A DNA stretch of 64,000 nt from Polynucleobacter sp. AP-Sving-400A-A2. GTDB lineage: Bacteria > Pseudomonadota > Gammaproteobacteria > Burkholderiales > Burkholderiaceae. Each line of letters begins with the position of its first letter. The stretch's first letter is position 1. The notes under the pieces were generated by a model. It made no database searches, was not told the origin of the DNA, and saw only the letters and a program-made list of their open reading frames with translations. The position numbers were made by a program, and so were the translations under genes. The DNA lies in contig NZ_CP061312.1 of assembly GCF_018688155.1 (NCBI RefSeq), positions 744,001-808,000 of the forward strand, given 5' to 3'. Positions 52,147 through 60,126 of this stretch are shown piece by piece.

Positions 52147-53445
52147 ATGTTATCCGTTATTTCTCGTTTTATTGTGCTGATTTGCCTGGCTTTTCTTGCG
52201 GCATACATAGCGTCCTCCAATTTGGGCCCCTTTTCAGGGGTTGCTGCGGCAATAGCTGTGCTCGCAGTGCCCTTGATTTATTCGTATATCAATTTAGCTC
52301 GTTTAAGAAAATTCACATTATCTGATTCTGTTGAATCCATGCCTTTGCCGAGTGGCTATTGGGAAGAGATCTTTTTTCGTCTTCAACGTTTAGTTCGCAA
52401 TCTCAAGCAACAAATACTATCTATTGAAAAACAGCACAATCGCTTCATTGAGGCTTTTCAGGCTTCTCCTAATGGCATTGTGATGCTGGATAGTGAAGAT
52501 CATATTGAGTGGTGCAATGGCATTGCTGAGCGTTTCTTTGGCTTGAGTTTTAAGCGTGATGCGCTTCAGAAGATTAATTTTCTGATTCGACGCCCAGAAT
52601 TTATCCAGTATTTATATAAGAGGGCTTTTGAGGACCCATTGTTGATGGAGCGAATGGGCCCAAACTCTAATCTGAGTTTAATGTTACAAATTTTCCCATT
52701 CGGTGATCAACGCCATCTCTTGCTTGTGCAGGACGTAACTGATCTTCAGAAGGCAGATGCAATGCGACGTGATTTCGTAGCAAATGTTTCGCATGAAATG
52801 AGAACGCCAATTACTGTGTTGATGGGTTTTTTAGAGACTATGCAGTCGCTTGACTTAGATAGATCCCAGCAAAGTCAATATTTTGAAATGATGATGTCTC
52901 AGGCTCAGCGAATGAAGAGTTTGGTGGAAGACTTATTGACTCTTGCAAATCTAGAGGCAAACACCTTGCCTGCCCCAACACAAGAAATCAGCATTGCTAC
53001 TCTGATGGCGCTTTTAAAGAATGATGCAGAGGCGCTTTCTCAAGGCCGTCATATCCTTAGCTTTGAGATCTCAAATCCAAATAACTTGATGGGGGAAGAG
53101 CGGGAGATTCTTTCTGCCTTTGGGAATCTAGTTTCCAATGCTATTCGTTACACACCAGACACCGCTTCAATTCAGGTGCGATGGAGAATAAATGAACGTG
53201 GTGAAGGTGAGTTTTCAGTTGTTGACACGGGGCCTGGCATTGCATCAGAGCATCTATCTAGACTGACCGAGCGTTTTTATCGCGTGGATAGAAGTCGATC
53301 TAGGGATACTGGAGGCACTGGTTTGGGTTTAGCAATTGTGAAACATATTGCAAACCGCCATCAAGCCCAACTCATCATTACTAGTACGCCCGGACAGGGC
53401 AGCACTTTTACTCTTCGATTTCCTAAGGAGCGTATTTCAGCTTAA
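52147..53445 (+). CDS. phoR: phosphate regulon sensor histidine kinase PhoR
   Basis: Sensor kinase of 432 residues. Two N-terminal membrane segments (about 5-20 and 28-48) have almost no periplasmic part, as in PhoR, which senses phosphate through Pst and PhoU. A PAS domain spans about 95-195 (FQASPNGIVMLDSEDHIEWCNGIAERFFG). The H box has His216 in VSHEMRTPITVLMGF, and the N, G1 and G2 boxes are NLVSNAIRYTPD, VVDTGPGIASEHL and GTGLGLAIVKHI. No terminator directly follows. The next plus-strand terminator is 380 bp away, beyond an oppositely oriented small gene. Confidence 0.95.
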   Translation: MLSVISRFIVLICLAFLAAYIASSNLGPFSGVAAAIAVLAVPLIYSYINLARLRKFTLSDSVESMPLPSGYWEEIFFRLQRLVRNLKQQILSIEKQHNRFIEAFQASPNGIVMLDSEDHIEWCNGIAERFFGLSFKRDALQKINFLIRRPEFIQYLYKRAFEDPLLMERMGPNSNLSLMLQIFPFGDQRHLLLVQDVTDLQKADAMRRDFVANVSHEMRTPITVLMGFLETMQSLDLDRSQQSQYFEMMMSQAQRMKSLVEDLLTLANLEANTLPAPTQEISIATLMALLKNDAEALSQGRHILSFEISNPNNLMGEEREILSAFGNLVSNAIRYTPDTASIQVRWRINERGEGEFSVVDTGPGIASEHLSRLTERFYRVDRSRSRDTGGTGLGLAIVKHIANRHQAQLIITSTPGQGSTFTLRFPKERISA

Positions 53446-53460
53446 AGGCACTGATATTAC

Positions 53461-53685
53461 TTAGTCCTTTTTATCTTTCTTATCTTTCTTATCTTTTTTT
53501 TCTTTTTTCTTCTTAGACTCTTTCGGCAGCTTATCTAGCTTACCGTTGGCATACAGGCACCACACCTTGATTTCCTCAAGCAGTTCAGTTAAGTCTTCAT
53601 AAGATAGATTTTTAAAGTCTTGAAGGCCAATAGCGCCAGACTCTTGTAGCTGTTTTACAGCGTCTTCATATTTATAATCACTCAT
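53461..53685 (-). CDS. small hypothetical protein with lysine/aspartate repeat tail
   Basis: A 74-residue protein I do not recognise. Residues 1-53 look like a folded helical domain with several acidic positions (YEDLTELLEEIKVWCLYANGKLD). The last 20 residues are almost only Lys, with Asp and Glu, ending KKEKKDKKDKKDKKD. It is convergent with phoR (15 bp between stops). Upstream lies 160 bp before the end of corA on the same strand. I found no clear ribosome-binding site. Repeated lysine tails can bind nucleic acid or acidic surfaces, but nothing shows this here. Confidence 0.6.
   Translation of the reverse strand: MSDYKYEDAVKQLQESGAIGLQDFKNLSYEDLTELLEEIKVWCLYANGKLDKLPKESKKKKEKKDKKDKKDKKD
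53464..53515. repeat. short tandem repeat (9-bp unit TTATCTTTC) coding the KKD tail
   Basis: The plus strand shows the 9-bp unit TTATCTTTC in tandem, then degenerate T-rich copies up to about 53515. It encodes Lys-Lys-Asp repeats on the minus strand. The unit length is a multiple of three, so slippage would change tail length without breaking the frame. Confidence 0.7.
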
Positions 53686-53718
53686 GGGTATCCGGGTAAA
53701 AGTAATAAGAACGAATAC

Positions 53719-53799
53719 ATGCTAGCAAAGTTATATGACAAAACTGCTTTTTTAGCATCCGGAAGGGCATTTAATCTGGATCTGAGAAGATTTCGATAG
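53719..53799 (+). CDS. possible 26-residue ORF upstream of a plus-strand terminator
   Basis: A short open frame (ATG at 53719, TAG at 53797-53799) in the gap between the lysine-tailed gene and corA, both on the other strand. It begins MLAKLYDKTAF. It is noted only because a strong plus-strand terminator stands 24 bp after it. There is no good ribosome-binding site or promoter, so it may be chance, with the terminator belonging to a small RNA or to phoR read-through. Confidence 0.2.
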   Translation: MLAKLYDKTAFLASGRAFNLDLRRFR

Positions 53800-53822
53800 G
53801 TAATTCCCGTCTCCGCTGGGTC

Positions 53823-53847
53823 GCTGGCTCTCAAAGCCAGCTTTTTT
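53823..53847 (+). terminator. plus-strand intrinsic terminator without a clear gene
   Basis: Stem GCTGGCT (53823-53829) and AGCCAGC (53835-53841), loop CTCAA, then TTTTTT. The T-run is only on the plus side, so it cannot serve corA, which ends here on the minus strand. The nearest established plus-strand gene upstream is phoR, which ends at 53445. Confidence 0.82.
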
Positions 53848-54856
53848 AAATGATTTTTCTGACTTTAAGGGCAATGTATACAGCAGCACCAGCGCTAGCC
53901 ATTAGCACCATCACAACATAGAAGGATTCTTTGAGGCCGGGTAGATCTTCCATATTCATCCCCATGATGCCAGTTAAAAGCGTCATTGGTAAGAAAATTA
54001 CGGTCATCACAGACAGGACTTGCAGATTTCTGGCATTGAATTGGGCAACGTGAGCAGCTTGTTCATCCTGCAATACTTTTGCACGATCATATAAATTGGA
54101 AATCTCTTGCACCAAGAACGAGAGTAATTCTAAATCTTCATTTAAGCGGAACTTATCGTCCTCAGAGAACCAGTAAGGAAGGCGTTTTTGTAGGCGATGT
54201 AAGGCAATGAGTTCGGGTGAGAATTGACGTCTTAGACGGCTGCATTGGATTCGAATCCTGCCCAAAAATTCATGTTCAGGAAGCTCTTTACCCTTTAGTA
54301 GAAGCTCCTCCAAGTCATCCATCGTTTCGGATAGATTAATGAGTAGGCTACGCAAATACTCTGCACGTAAATCAATCAGCTCATGGAAGAGCTCAATTGC
54401 AGAGTGGGGGTTGAGTAATCCGGAGCGTAAATCAGATCGCAAACGATCAGTTGTTCTTAGTGGGATATTTCGTAAGGAGATCATGAGCCGCGGGGTAAGA
54501 ATGGCCCACAGGGTACCTAAGTCACCATTACCAAGATCATCCCCAAACTCCTGCTCAAAATCATTCATCACCATCAATAGGCAATCATCTAGCTTTTCAA
54601 TTCTTTCTAGGCGACTACGAGTTACGCCCTCATCGATCATCTCTACAACCCGATCTGGAATAAGGGAAGTGTTTTTAAGCCAGCGCTGCACTTGAGAGTT
54701 GGACAGGTTGAGATGTAACCAAACCGATAAATCTGAATTACTTAAGGCATCTGCAATATCAAACAAGGGAATTTCATAGTTCTTCCCATCAGCAGTCATT
54801 GCCCAAGCAAAAACAACGCCATTAATGGGGAAGGGAAGTGTTGCAGTTAAAGTCAA
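53846..54856 (-). CDS. CorA-family divalent cation transporter (ZntB-like)
   Basis: A 336-residue member of the CorA/ZntB superfamily: a large cytoplasmic alpha/beta domain (1-270) followed by two C-terminal membrane helices. The signature GMN motif between them is present in LLTGIMGMNMEDLPG, and the loop after it (EDLPGLKES) resembles ZntB more than classical CorA. The N-terminal LSVWLHLNLSNSQVQRWL and LRNIPLRTTDRLR also favour the ZntB branch. The transported ion (zinc, nickel or magnesium) cannot be decided. The protein ends in a short basic tail. Confidence 0.85.
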   Translation of the reverse strand: MTLTATLPFPINGVVFAWAMTADGKNYEIPLFDIADALSNSDLSVWLHLNLSNSQVQRWLKNTSLIPDRVVEMIDEGVTRSRLERIEKLDDCLLMVMNDFEQEFGDDLGNGDLGTLWAILTPRLMISLRNIPLRTTDRLRSDLRSGLLNPHSAIELFHELIDLRAEYLRSLLINLSETMDDLEELLLKGKELPEHEFLGRIRIQCSRLRRQFSPELIALHRLQKRLPYWFSEDDKFRLNEDLELLSFLVQEISNLYDRAKVLQDEQAAHVAQFNARNLQVLSVMTVIFLPMTLLTGIMGMNMEDLPGLKESFYVVMVLMASAGAAVYIALKVRKII

Positions 54857-54974
54857 AATGAATTTCCTAAGGTGGTAAAAAATATTTGTTCATTACATGA
54901 ATCTGACATCAAGCTGCAATACTCAAGTAATAAGATATAAGTAATTTATGTTCATCAACTCTGGGGAGGTTTAT

Positions 54975-55067
54975 ATGAAACGATTTTTTATTAAAGCTCT
55001 GATTATTTGGCACGACATCAGGGTGGCCTATCGCAATCGGAATATGCAACACCGTCTTGGTAGTTAA
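54975..55067 (+). CDS. possible 30-residue small protein with strong ribosome-binding site
   Basis: The open frame starts at the ATG at 54975 and ends in TAA at 55065-55067. GGGGAGG (54963-54969) precedes the start by five bases, one of the best ribosome-binding sites in the window. The product begins MKRFFIKALIIWHDIR and is basic and amphipathic, with a hydrophobic N-terminal third. It overlaps the convergent beta-barrel gene by four bases at its end. A CTGACA at 54903-54908 and TAAT-rich sequence at 54928-54936 could be a promoter, with imperfect spacing. I do not recognise a family. Confidence 0.45.
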   Translation: MKRFFIKALIIWHDIRVAYRNRNMQHRLGS

Positions 55068-55894
55068 AATCGCCATGTGAAACCGATCTCTGAGCGAGAG
55101 GCATTGATGCCTGAGTTGCTCATAATGACGCCCATATTTGCAGCGCTTTTCATATAAGAGATGCCAATATCAAGGCTATCACTTGCCGATATGATAGCTG
55201 CAACTAAGGCATAGTTTCTAAGATATTGTTCTGTACTCGGTGGATTGGTTGTTAGACCTAAATCCAATGCCAGCCTGACTTTGTCAGTCACCTTCCAAAC
55301 GGGGGCTGTTGAGAAAAACCAAATATTAGTTCTATTTTCAACTGTACCTGCACCAAGCCTGTAATTGGTGTTGTAGAGAGATTTGCTATACATTCCATTG
55401 AAGTGAATTTCCACCACATCCCAATATCGTGAAGCAATCAGATTGACGCCATAATTTGGTAGTGCGAGACCCAATCCTGCAACTTGCTGCTGTGGAGATC
55501 CGGGCAGGGTGATGCTGGGTTTTACTGCTAAGCCCCACCGATCATTTTCAGCAAAGCGCCATTTCATGGCTATTACCTTATTAGATACAGGCGAGAATCT
55601 GCCTCTTGGAGCTGCAAAGTAGGTGCCACCTAAAGATAGCTCGATATTATCTGCGACTCCTCGGGTGTAGGTAAATGGGAATGCCCTAGCATCTTGCCCG
55701 CCGAAATACTCTTCGCCAGGAGTAATCACATCTGCAGGATTAGCTGATCCGCTGCCATGTGAAGCCGTAGTAAAAAAATACTGTTCAATCTGATTTAAAC
55801 CCTTAGGCACCGTACCAGCATCATCTGTATTGAGTGGTTCAAATGCTTTACATGCCAGTGGAATCAGCAGTAAAAGGAGGGCAATCGATCGCAT
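55064..55894 (-). CDS. predicted outer-membrane beta-barrel protein
   Basis: A 276-residue protein with a signal peptide ending near CKA (about residue 17), alternating beta-strand pattern throughout, and a C-terminal aromatic residue (EIGFTWRF), as recognised by the Bam machinery. The mature N-terminus FEPLNTDDAGTVPKGLNQIEQYF resembles the MetA-pathway/transporter-like group (PF13557-type), whose role is unclear. It probably spans the outer membrane as a 12-stranded barrel. A Pho-box-like site lies upstream on its strand, and an alkaline phosphatase is encoded divergently, so a part in phosphate scavenging is possible. Confidence 0.7.
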   Translation of the reverse strand: MRSIALLLLLIPLACKAFEPLNTDDAGTVPKGLNQIEQYFFTTASHGSGSANPADVITPGEEYFGGQDARAFPFTYTRGVADNIELSLGGTYFAAPRGRFSPVSNKVIAMKWRFAENDRWGLAVKPSITLPGSPQQQVAGLGLALPNYGVNLIASRYWDVVEIHFNGMYSKSLYNTNYRLGAGTVENRTNIWFFSTAPVWKVTDKVRLALDLGLTTNPPSTEQYLRNYALVAAIISASDSLDIGISYMKSAANMGVIMSNSGINASRSEIGFTWRF

Positions 55895-55918
55895 TTAACT
55901 TGAATGCCTAAAATTAAA

Positions 55919-55952
55919 ACTTTAATTGCGGAACATTACAAATCCATGTCAA
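55919..55952 (-). promoter_or_regulatory. Pho-box-like promoter of the beta-barrel gene
   Basis: On the minus strand, TTGACAT (55952-55946) and TTGTAAT (55941-55935) stand 11 bp apart with spacer GGAT. Each matches five of seven bases of CTGTCAT. Ten bases further comes TAAAGT (55924-55919), four of six against the -10 consensus, and the gene starts 25 bp later. The layout equals that before pstS. Confidence 0.5.
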
Positions 55953-55985
55953 AAAAGCAGATTCCCTAGTGAATTCACCAAAGAA

Positions 55986-56019
55986 TTGCAATCAATCTGA
56001 AATATTTCTCCCTTAAGAT
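55986..56019 (+). promoter_or_regulatory. weak Pho-box-like site upstream of the alkaline phosphatase region
   Basis: TTGCAAT (55986-55992) and CTGAAAT (55997-56003), 11 bp apart, match four and five of seven bases of the PhoB half-site. TAAGAT (56014-56019) follows at the expected ten bases. The match is weak and is listed because of its place before a phosphatase gene. Confidence 0.3.
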
Positions 56020-56048
56020 AGTATTAAACCATTTATCAGGGAAATATC

Positions 56049-56231
56049 ATGAGTCATCATGGCGATATCAACTTGTCAACCATATTTCGGCCTAATCTCT
56101 ATGCTCATACGCAAGATGGTGCAAATATTAAGCACGAATTTCTCAATGAAAAATATGAAAAGACTGAGCACTCTGCCAGCATATTTCTTGTTGATCAAAA
56201 GTACGCTTTAAACCTTGACGAGCTCATTTAA
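56049..56231 (+). CDS. hypothetical 60-residue protein upstream of alkaline phosphatase
   Basis: A short open frame beginning MSHHGDINLSTIF, with CAGGGAAA before the ATG (56037-56044) as a ribosome-binding site. The product is soluble-looking, with no signal peptide or membrane segment. I recognise no family. It ends 36 bp before the alkaline phosphatase gene on the same strand and probably shares its transcript. It may be a real small protein or a leader. Confidence 0.5.
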   Translation: MSHHGDINLSTIFRPNLYAHTQDGANIKHEFLNEKYEKTEHSASIFLVDQKYALNLDELI

Positions 56232-56267
56232 ATTTTAAACTGCCAACTCTTTCCTAAGAAATTACCT

Positions 56268-58019
56268 ATGCCCATCATCAAAGTTGCCTACCCCATTTTA
56301 TTTATTACCCTTCTTCTTCAGGCAATTTGGGTTGAGGCTGCGGCTATTTATCCAATTAACAAGGCTTCGATTCTTGTTGGATCTTCATTTGACATCAAAA
56401 TTGAATTTGATCAAGAGTACAAATTAGAGGATTTGGATATTCAACTCAATAATGCCCCTATCAAAGCGCAGATCAAGTCACAGCCAATCTATATCGCAAA
56501 TGAATCGGGTAAAGGAAGTTCCCTAATCTATCGAGACGTTCAGCTAGCAAAGCCTGGCCAATATTCTCTGATTGCTAAGGGGGGTCAGGAAAGTATTCAG
56601 GTCATTTGGGATATCTATGCAAGCGGCCCTCGAAAAGTAAAAAATATCATTCTTTTCGTGGGTGATGGTATGACTATCGCCAATAGAACCTCTGCACGTG
56701 TTTTATCTAAAGGGATAACCGAAGGCAAGTACCAGGGTAAGTTGTCATTTGATGACATGCCTAATATGGCGCTAATCGGCACGTCAGGCTCTGACTCACT
56801 CATTACCGATTCTGCAAACTCGATGAGTGCCTATACAACCGGTCATAAGACTGCTGTGAATGCCATGGGGGTGTATGTTTCACGGGCGGCAGACAACTTA
56901 TCCCACCCGAAAGTGGAAACTATTTCTGAATTAATTAAACGCAAAACTAAAATGTCCGTTGGCATTGTTTCGGATGCCGAACTACAGGATGCAACTCCAG
57001 GCGCTATGGTGGCTCACACCAGAAGGCGCGCAGATAAGCCATATATTGCCGATCAACTATTTGCCAGCGGGGCGGAGGTCATTTTAGGTGGAGGCTCCGC
57101 TTACTTCTACCCTCAGTCTACTAAAGGGTCAAAGCGTAAAGATGATAAAAATCTAGTATCCCAATTCGAAACTTCGGGATATGCCATTGCTTTAAACAAG
57201 CAAGAGCTATTAGCAGCAGGTAATGCCAAGGAAACTAAAAAGCTATTTGGAGTATTCCATCCGGACAATATGGATGGTTCCTTAGATCGATTTTTCCTAA
57301 AGAAAAATACAGTAGCGCAATATCCAGATCAGCCTGATTTGACAGAGATGACGCAAGCAGCGATCAACGTTTTATCCAAAAATCCGAATGGCTTTTTCTT
57401 GATGGTTGAGGCTGCCTTAATTGATAAGTTTAATCATCCCTTAGACTGGGAGCGGGCTGCTTTTGACACCATCATGTTGAGTAATGCCGTACAAATTGCT
57501 AAAGATTTTGCAAAGAAAAACCCAGACACTTTGATCATTGTTACGCCTGACCATACCCATAGCGGCTCAATCAGTGGCGTTGTAAACGACGCTAAGCCAG
57601 GCCCCTTAAGAGAAAAGGTTGGGGTATATGCAGATGCTGGCTACCCGAACTATCCTAAAGCGGATGTGGCAGGCTATCCAAATCAGATTGATGTAAGTAA
57701 GCGTTTGGCCTTCTTTTATGGGAACTACCCTGATCACTATGAAACGCTTCATCCAAAACTAGATGGCACATTTAAGCCGGCAGTCAAAGACGAGTCTGGC
57801 AAGTATGTTGCTAATCCCAAATATATCCAGCTTCAAGAAGATGCTATTCATATGCCAGGTAACCTGCCCTCACACCAAGAGGTGGGGGTTCACACGGCCG
57901 ATGATGCAGTGCTCAATGCCATGGGGCCCGGATCTGAAAAGTTCAGGGGATTCATGGATAACACTGAGGTATTTAAGGTAATGGTTGAAACCCTCGGCCT
58001 GGGTTATTCCAAGCGTTAG
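56268..58019 (+). CDS. secreted alkaline phosphatase, PhoA-type, with N-terminal extra domain
   Basis: Exported phosphomonoesterase, 583 residues. A signal peptide (cleaved about residue 25) is followed by about 95 residues of beta-rich sequence not found in E. coli PhoA, then the catalytic domain. Metal and active-site motifs match PhoA: LFVGDGM (Asp133), TDSANSMSAYTTG with nucleophile Ser182, AELQDATPGAMVAHTRRR, VEAALIDKFNH, TPDHTHSGSI and a late VHTADDAVLNAMGPG. It has the full set of zinc and magnesium ligands, so it is probably active. It releases phosphate from organic esters in the periplasm or outside and fits the PhoB context. Confidence 0.93.
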   Translation: MPIIKVAYPILFITLLLQAIWVEAAAIYPINKASILVGSSFDIKIEFDQEYKLEDLDIQLNNAPIKAQIKSQPIYIANESGKGSSLIYRDVQLAKPGQYSLIAKGGQESIQVIWDIYASGPRKVKNIILFVGDGMTIANRTSARVLSKGITEGKYQGKLSFDDMPNMALIGTSGSDSLITDSANSMSAYTTGHKTAVNAMGVYVSRAADNLSHPKVETISELIKRKTKMSVGIVSDAELQDATPGAMVAHTRRRADKPYIADQLFASGAEVILGGGSAYFYPQSTKGSKRKDDKNLVSQFETSGYAIALNKQELLAAGNAKETKKLFGVFHPDNMDGSLDRFFLKKNTVAQYPDQPDLTEMTQAAINVLSKNPNGFFLMVEAALIDKFNHPLDWERAAFDTIMLSNAVQIAKDFAKKNPDTLIIVTPDHTHSGSISGVVNDAKPGPLREKVGVYADAGYPNYPKADVAGYPNQIDVSKRLAFFYGNYPDHYETLHPKLDGTFKPAVKDESGKYVANPKYIQLQEDAIHMPGNLPSHQEVGVHTADDAVLNAMGPGSEKFRGFMDNTEVFKVMVETLGLGYSKR

Positions 58020-58118
58020 CAAGTAAATTTAACAGTACCTTCTATTTATTGATGTATAGCTATTATTCAATGCCTTTGTAGTTCACAATGAATGCTAACA
58101 AGTAATCTCTTGTTATGA

Positions 58119-59150
58119 ATGGACTTGGCCTTAATGAAAAGAAAGTTATACGATTCGCTGGTAGATTTAAGACTTACGGTTTCTAAAGTCCTTGGGTTCA
58201 CTCAAGAGATCAAACACATCACCCCAGTCACCACAGCAGAGAAGTTTGGGTTTGTGCATGAGCTCTTTCATAAACCCTCAGAACTCCTTGAGCTAGCTCC
58301 TAAAGAAGAGCCTATTCGGCCTCAGGTGCTTGCAAAGTTAAAAATAGACTTTGCTCTTCCAGAGACTCGATATTTTGATATTGTGGATGAGGGGGGCAGC
58401 AGAAGGCTCGCCTACAGCATTTCCGGAAATACGAATGCCGAAAAAATATTACTTTGTTTGCCTGGCCTCTTGGAGACCAAAGATTCCTTTAGCGTATTGC
58501 ATAGCTATTTTTTAAGATTTGAAGAATGCAAAGTAGTTAGCGTTGATTTTCCTGGTAGAGGGGATTCTGAGTCCATTGCCTTGTCTCAAAACTACACCAT
58601 GTCTCTCTATCTATCAGACATTCAAAGTCTCATTAAGATGCTGTTGAGTAGTCATCCATCGAGTACTCAATTTACCATTTTGGGCACTAGTATGGGCGGT
58701 GTATTAGCTATGTACTTAACGCAGTCACTGGGAAAAAGAATTTTTGAAATTATTCTGAATGATATTGCCTTAACTGTAAATTGGACCGCCCTCTATTCTT
58801 TATATAAATCAATGAACAATGAAGTTGGTTTTAAAGAAGTTAAACAATTAGCAAAAGATTTGAGGGTGGATGAGAGAGCATTTGCAGATGTTCAATTACC
58901 AGGCCACTTTGATTTAAGTTATAAAGCCGATGTATGGGGAATGAACTTTCATGAGGCTATGGAGGGCTACAAAGGGAAGGTGGCACTTATTTATGGCGCC
59001 GACTCAAAGGTATGTACACGCGAGCGAGTGCGCTCTGCAAAGGCTGTGATACCAAGATTAATTACATTCGAGATCGAGAATGCAGGGCACCCAGTGCCAT
59101 TTACGCTCCAAGTTTGTGAGTTTATCCAGCAACAGATGAAACTTAAATAA
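58119..59150 (+). CDS. alpha/beta hydrolase-fold protein
   Basis: A 343-residue predicted hydrolase. The fold shows the nucleophile elbow GTSMGG (189-194, Ser191), a probable acid in IYGADSKV and the histidine in NAGHPVPF. The oxyanion region is LCLPGLLETKDSF. The first 90 residues are an extra N-terminal part with no clear domain. There is no signal peptide, so it is cytoplasmic. The ATG at 58119 lacks a good ribosome-binding site; ATG 58134 is possible. It is convergent with the phosphatase gene, with one base between stops. Substrate unknown. Confidence 0.75.
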   Translation: MDLALMKRKLYDSLVDLRLTVSKVLGFTQEIKHITPVTTAEKFGFVHELFHKPSELLELAPKEEPIRPQVLAKLKIDFALPETRYFDIVDEGGSRRLAYSISGNTNAEKILLCLPGLLETKDSFSVLHSYFLRFEECKVVSVDFPGRGDSESIALSQNYTMSLYLSDIQSLIKMLLSSHPSSTQFTILGTSMGGVLAMYLTQSLGKRIFEIILNDIALTVNWTALYSLYKSMNNEVGFKEVKQLAKDLRVDERAFADVQLPGHFDLSYKADVWGMNFHEAMEGYKGKVALIYGADSKVCTRERVRSAKAVIPRLITFEIENAGHPVPFTLQVCEFIQQQMKLK

Positions 59151-59151
59151 G

Positions 59152-60126
59152 TTATTGCTGGCGATTCACCTTGAGAATAATTGGATTGAAGCTAAAGGGC
59201 TGTTCTTGCGTGGGATTTACCTGAACTTCAACTGCTTGAACTTGATCGGCTCCCATCACTTGAAGTCGCAATACATTCTCTAATAACTTTTTTTGATTCT
59301 TGCGATAGAGGGGTTGATCAATGATGAGTCGATGACTATCACCATGAATCAATAACACTGGTTTATTAAAAATCTCTGACTTTGATATAAAGCTCTCTAA
59401 GGTATCACGATAGCCACTATCGTTACTTGTCAGTTGGCTAGGCTGGTAAAACATATCCGCTTGATAGGCAAAGATGATGCCGCTCAAATTTCTTTCGCTA
59501 GCCAAATTAAATGCCCGATCAATCCATGCCAGATTTGCTTGATTTCTATCTTGATATTCTTTGATGGCTGACTCTGTGCCTTCATTATTGTTATTGGAGC
59601 CAGGTATATGAATACTGACAAACAAAAAGTTATTTTTGATCCAATAGGCGTTCTCTACATACTTGGAGTATTTCGGGTCGAGGTCTGCCTGCCTTTGAAG
59701 TCGTATGGTATTTTTACCTTGGCTCTGATTGGTATTAAAAAATACCGATCTCAAAGCCCCAAGTCTTTCCAGTGGATCGTATGCACCAGCTAAAGGTCGA
59801 TGACAGTCAGTCCATTCGTTATCTCCTGGACTGTAAATCAAGGGCGCTTTAAAGCTTGAAAAATACGTTTTAATAATTTGGTTATGCTCATCACTACAGG
59901 TTGATGAGCCAGATTTTGTATCCCCAATAAAAATACTGAAACTAGGTTTTAGTCGGTTTATTTCAGTAATCAAATTTTCAAAGCGTTGAAAATCCTGAGG
60001 TAGTGAGTAGGGCATATCCCCTAGAGCAATGAACTTAAAGCTCTGGCCGATAGCAGCTGTTGAAAAGCTTGCTATGAAGATAGTGAGAAAAAATATGCTG
60101 AAGCGTAGTGCTTTAAAAGATTTCAT
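59152..60126 (-). CDS. secreted calcineurin-like metallophosphatase
   Basis: A 324-residue protein with a signal peptide (cleaved near IGQ, about residue 28). Metallophosphoesterase motifs appear in order: ALGDMPYS, IFIGDTKSG, PGDNEWTDC (the GDNE form of GNHE) and HGDSHRLI. Two cysteines (SSTCSDE and TDCHRP) could form a disulfide. Its ATG follows directly on the stop of the upstream unknown gene (60127), so the pair is translationally coupled. It is likely a periplasmic phosphatase or nuclease-type enzyme. The substrate is not known. Confidence 0.8.
   Translation of the reverse strand: MKSFKALRFSIFFLTIFIASFSTAAIGQSFKFIALGDMPYSLPQDFQRFENLITEINRLKPSFSIFIGDTKSGSSTCSDEHNQIIKTYFSSFKAPLIYSPGDNEWTDCHRPLAGAYDPLERLGALRSVFFNTNQSQGKNTIRLQRQADLDPKYSKYVENAYWIKNNFLFVSIHIPGSNNNNEGTESAIKEYQDRNQANLAWIDRAFNLASERNLSGIIFAYQADMFYQPSQLTSNDSGYRDTLESFISKSEIFNKPVLLIHGDSHRLIIDQPLYRKNQKKLLENVLRLQVMGADQVQAVEVQVNPTQEQPFSFNPIILKVNRQQ

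Noticed and set aside
53755..53775. CCGGAAGG resembling the conserved loop of 4.5S/SRP RNA
   Set aside because: The flanking sequence does not form the long SRP hairpin, and the other conserved bases are missing.
55940..55965. Plus-strand Pho box reading ATGTCAA then GCAGATT
   Set aside because: The second heptamer does not match on the plus strand. The same DNA gives a better site on the minus strand, which is reported instead.
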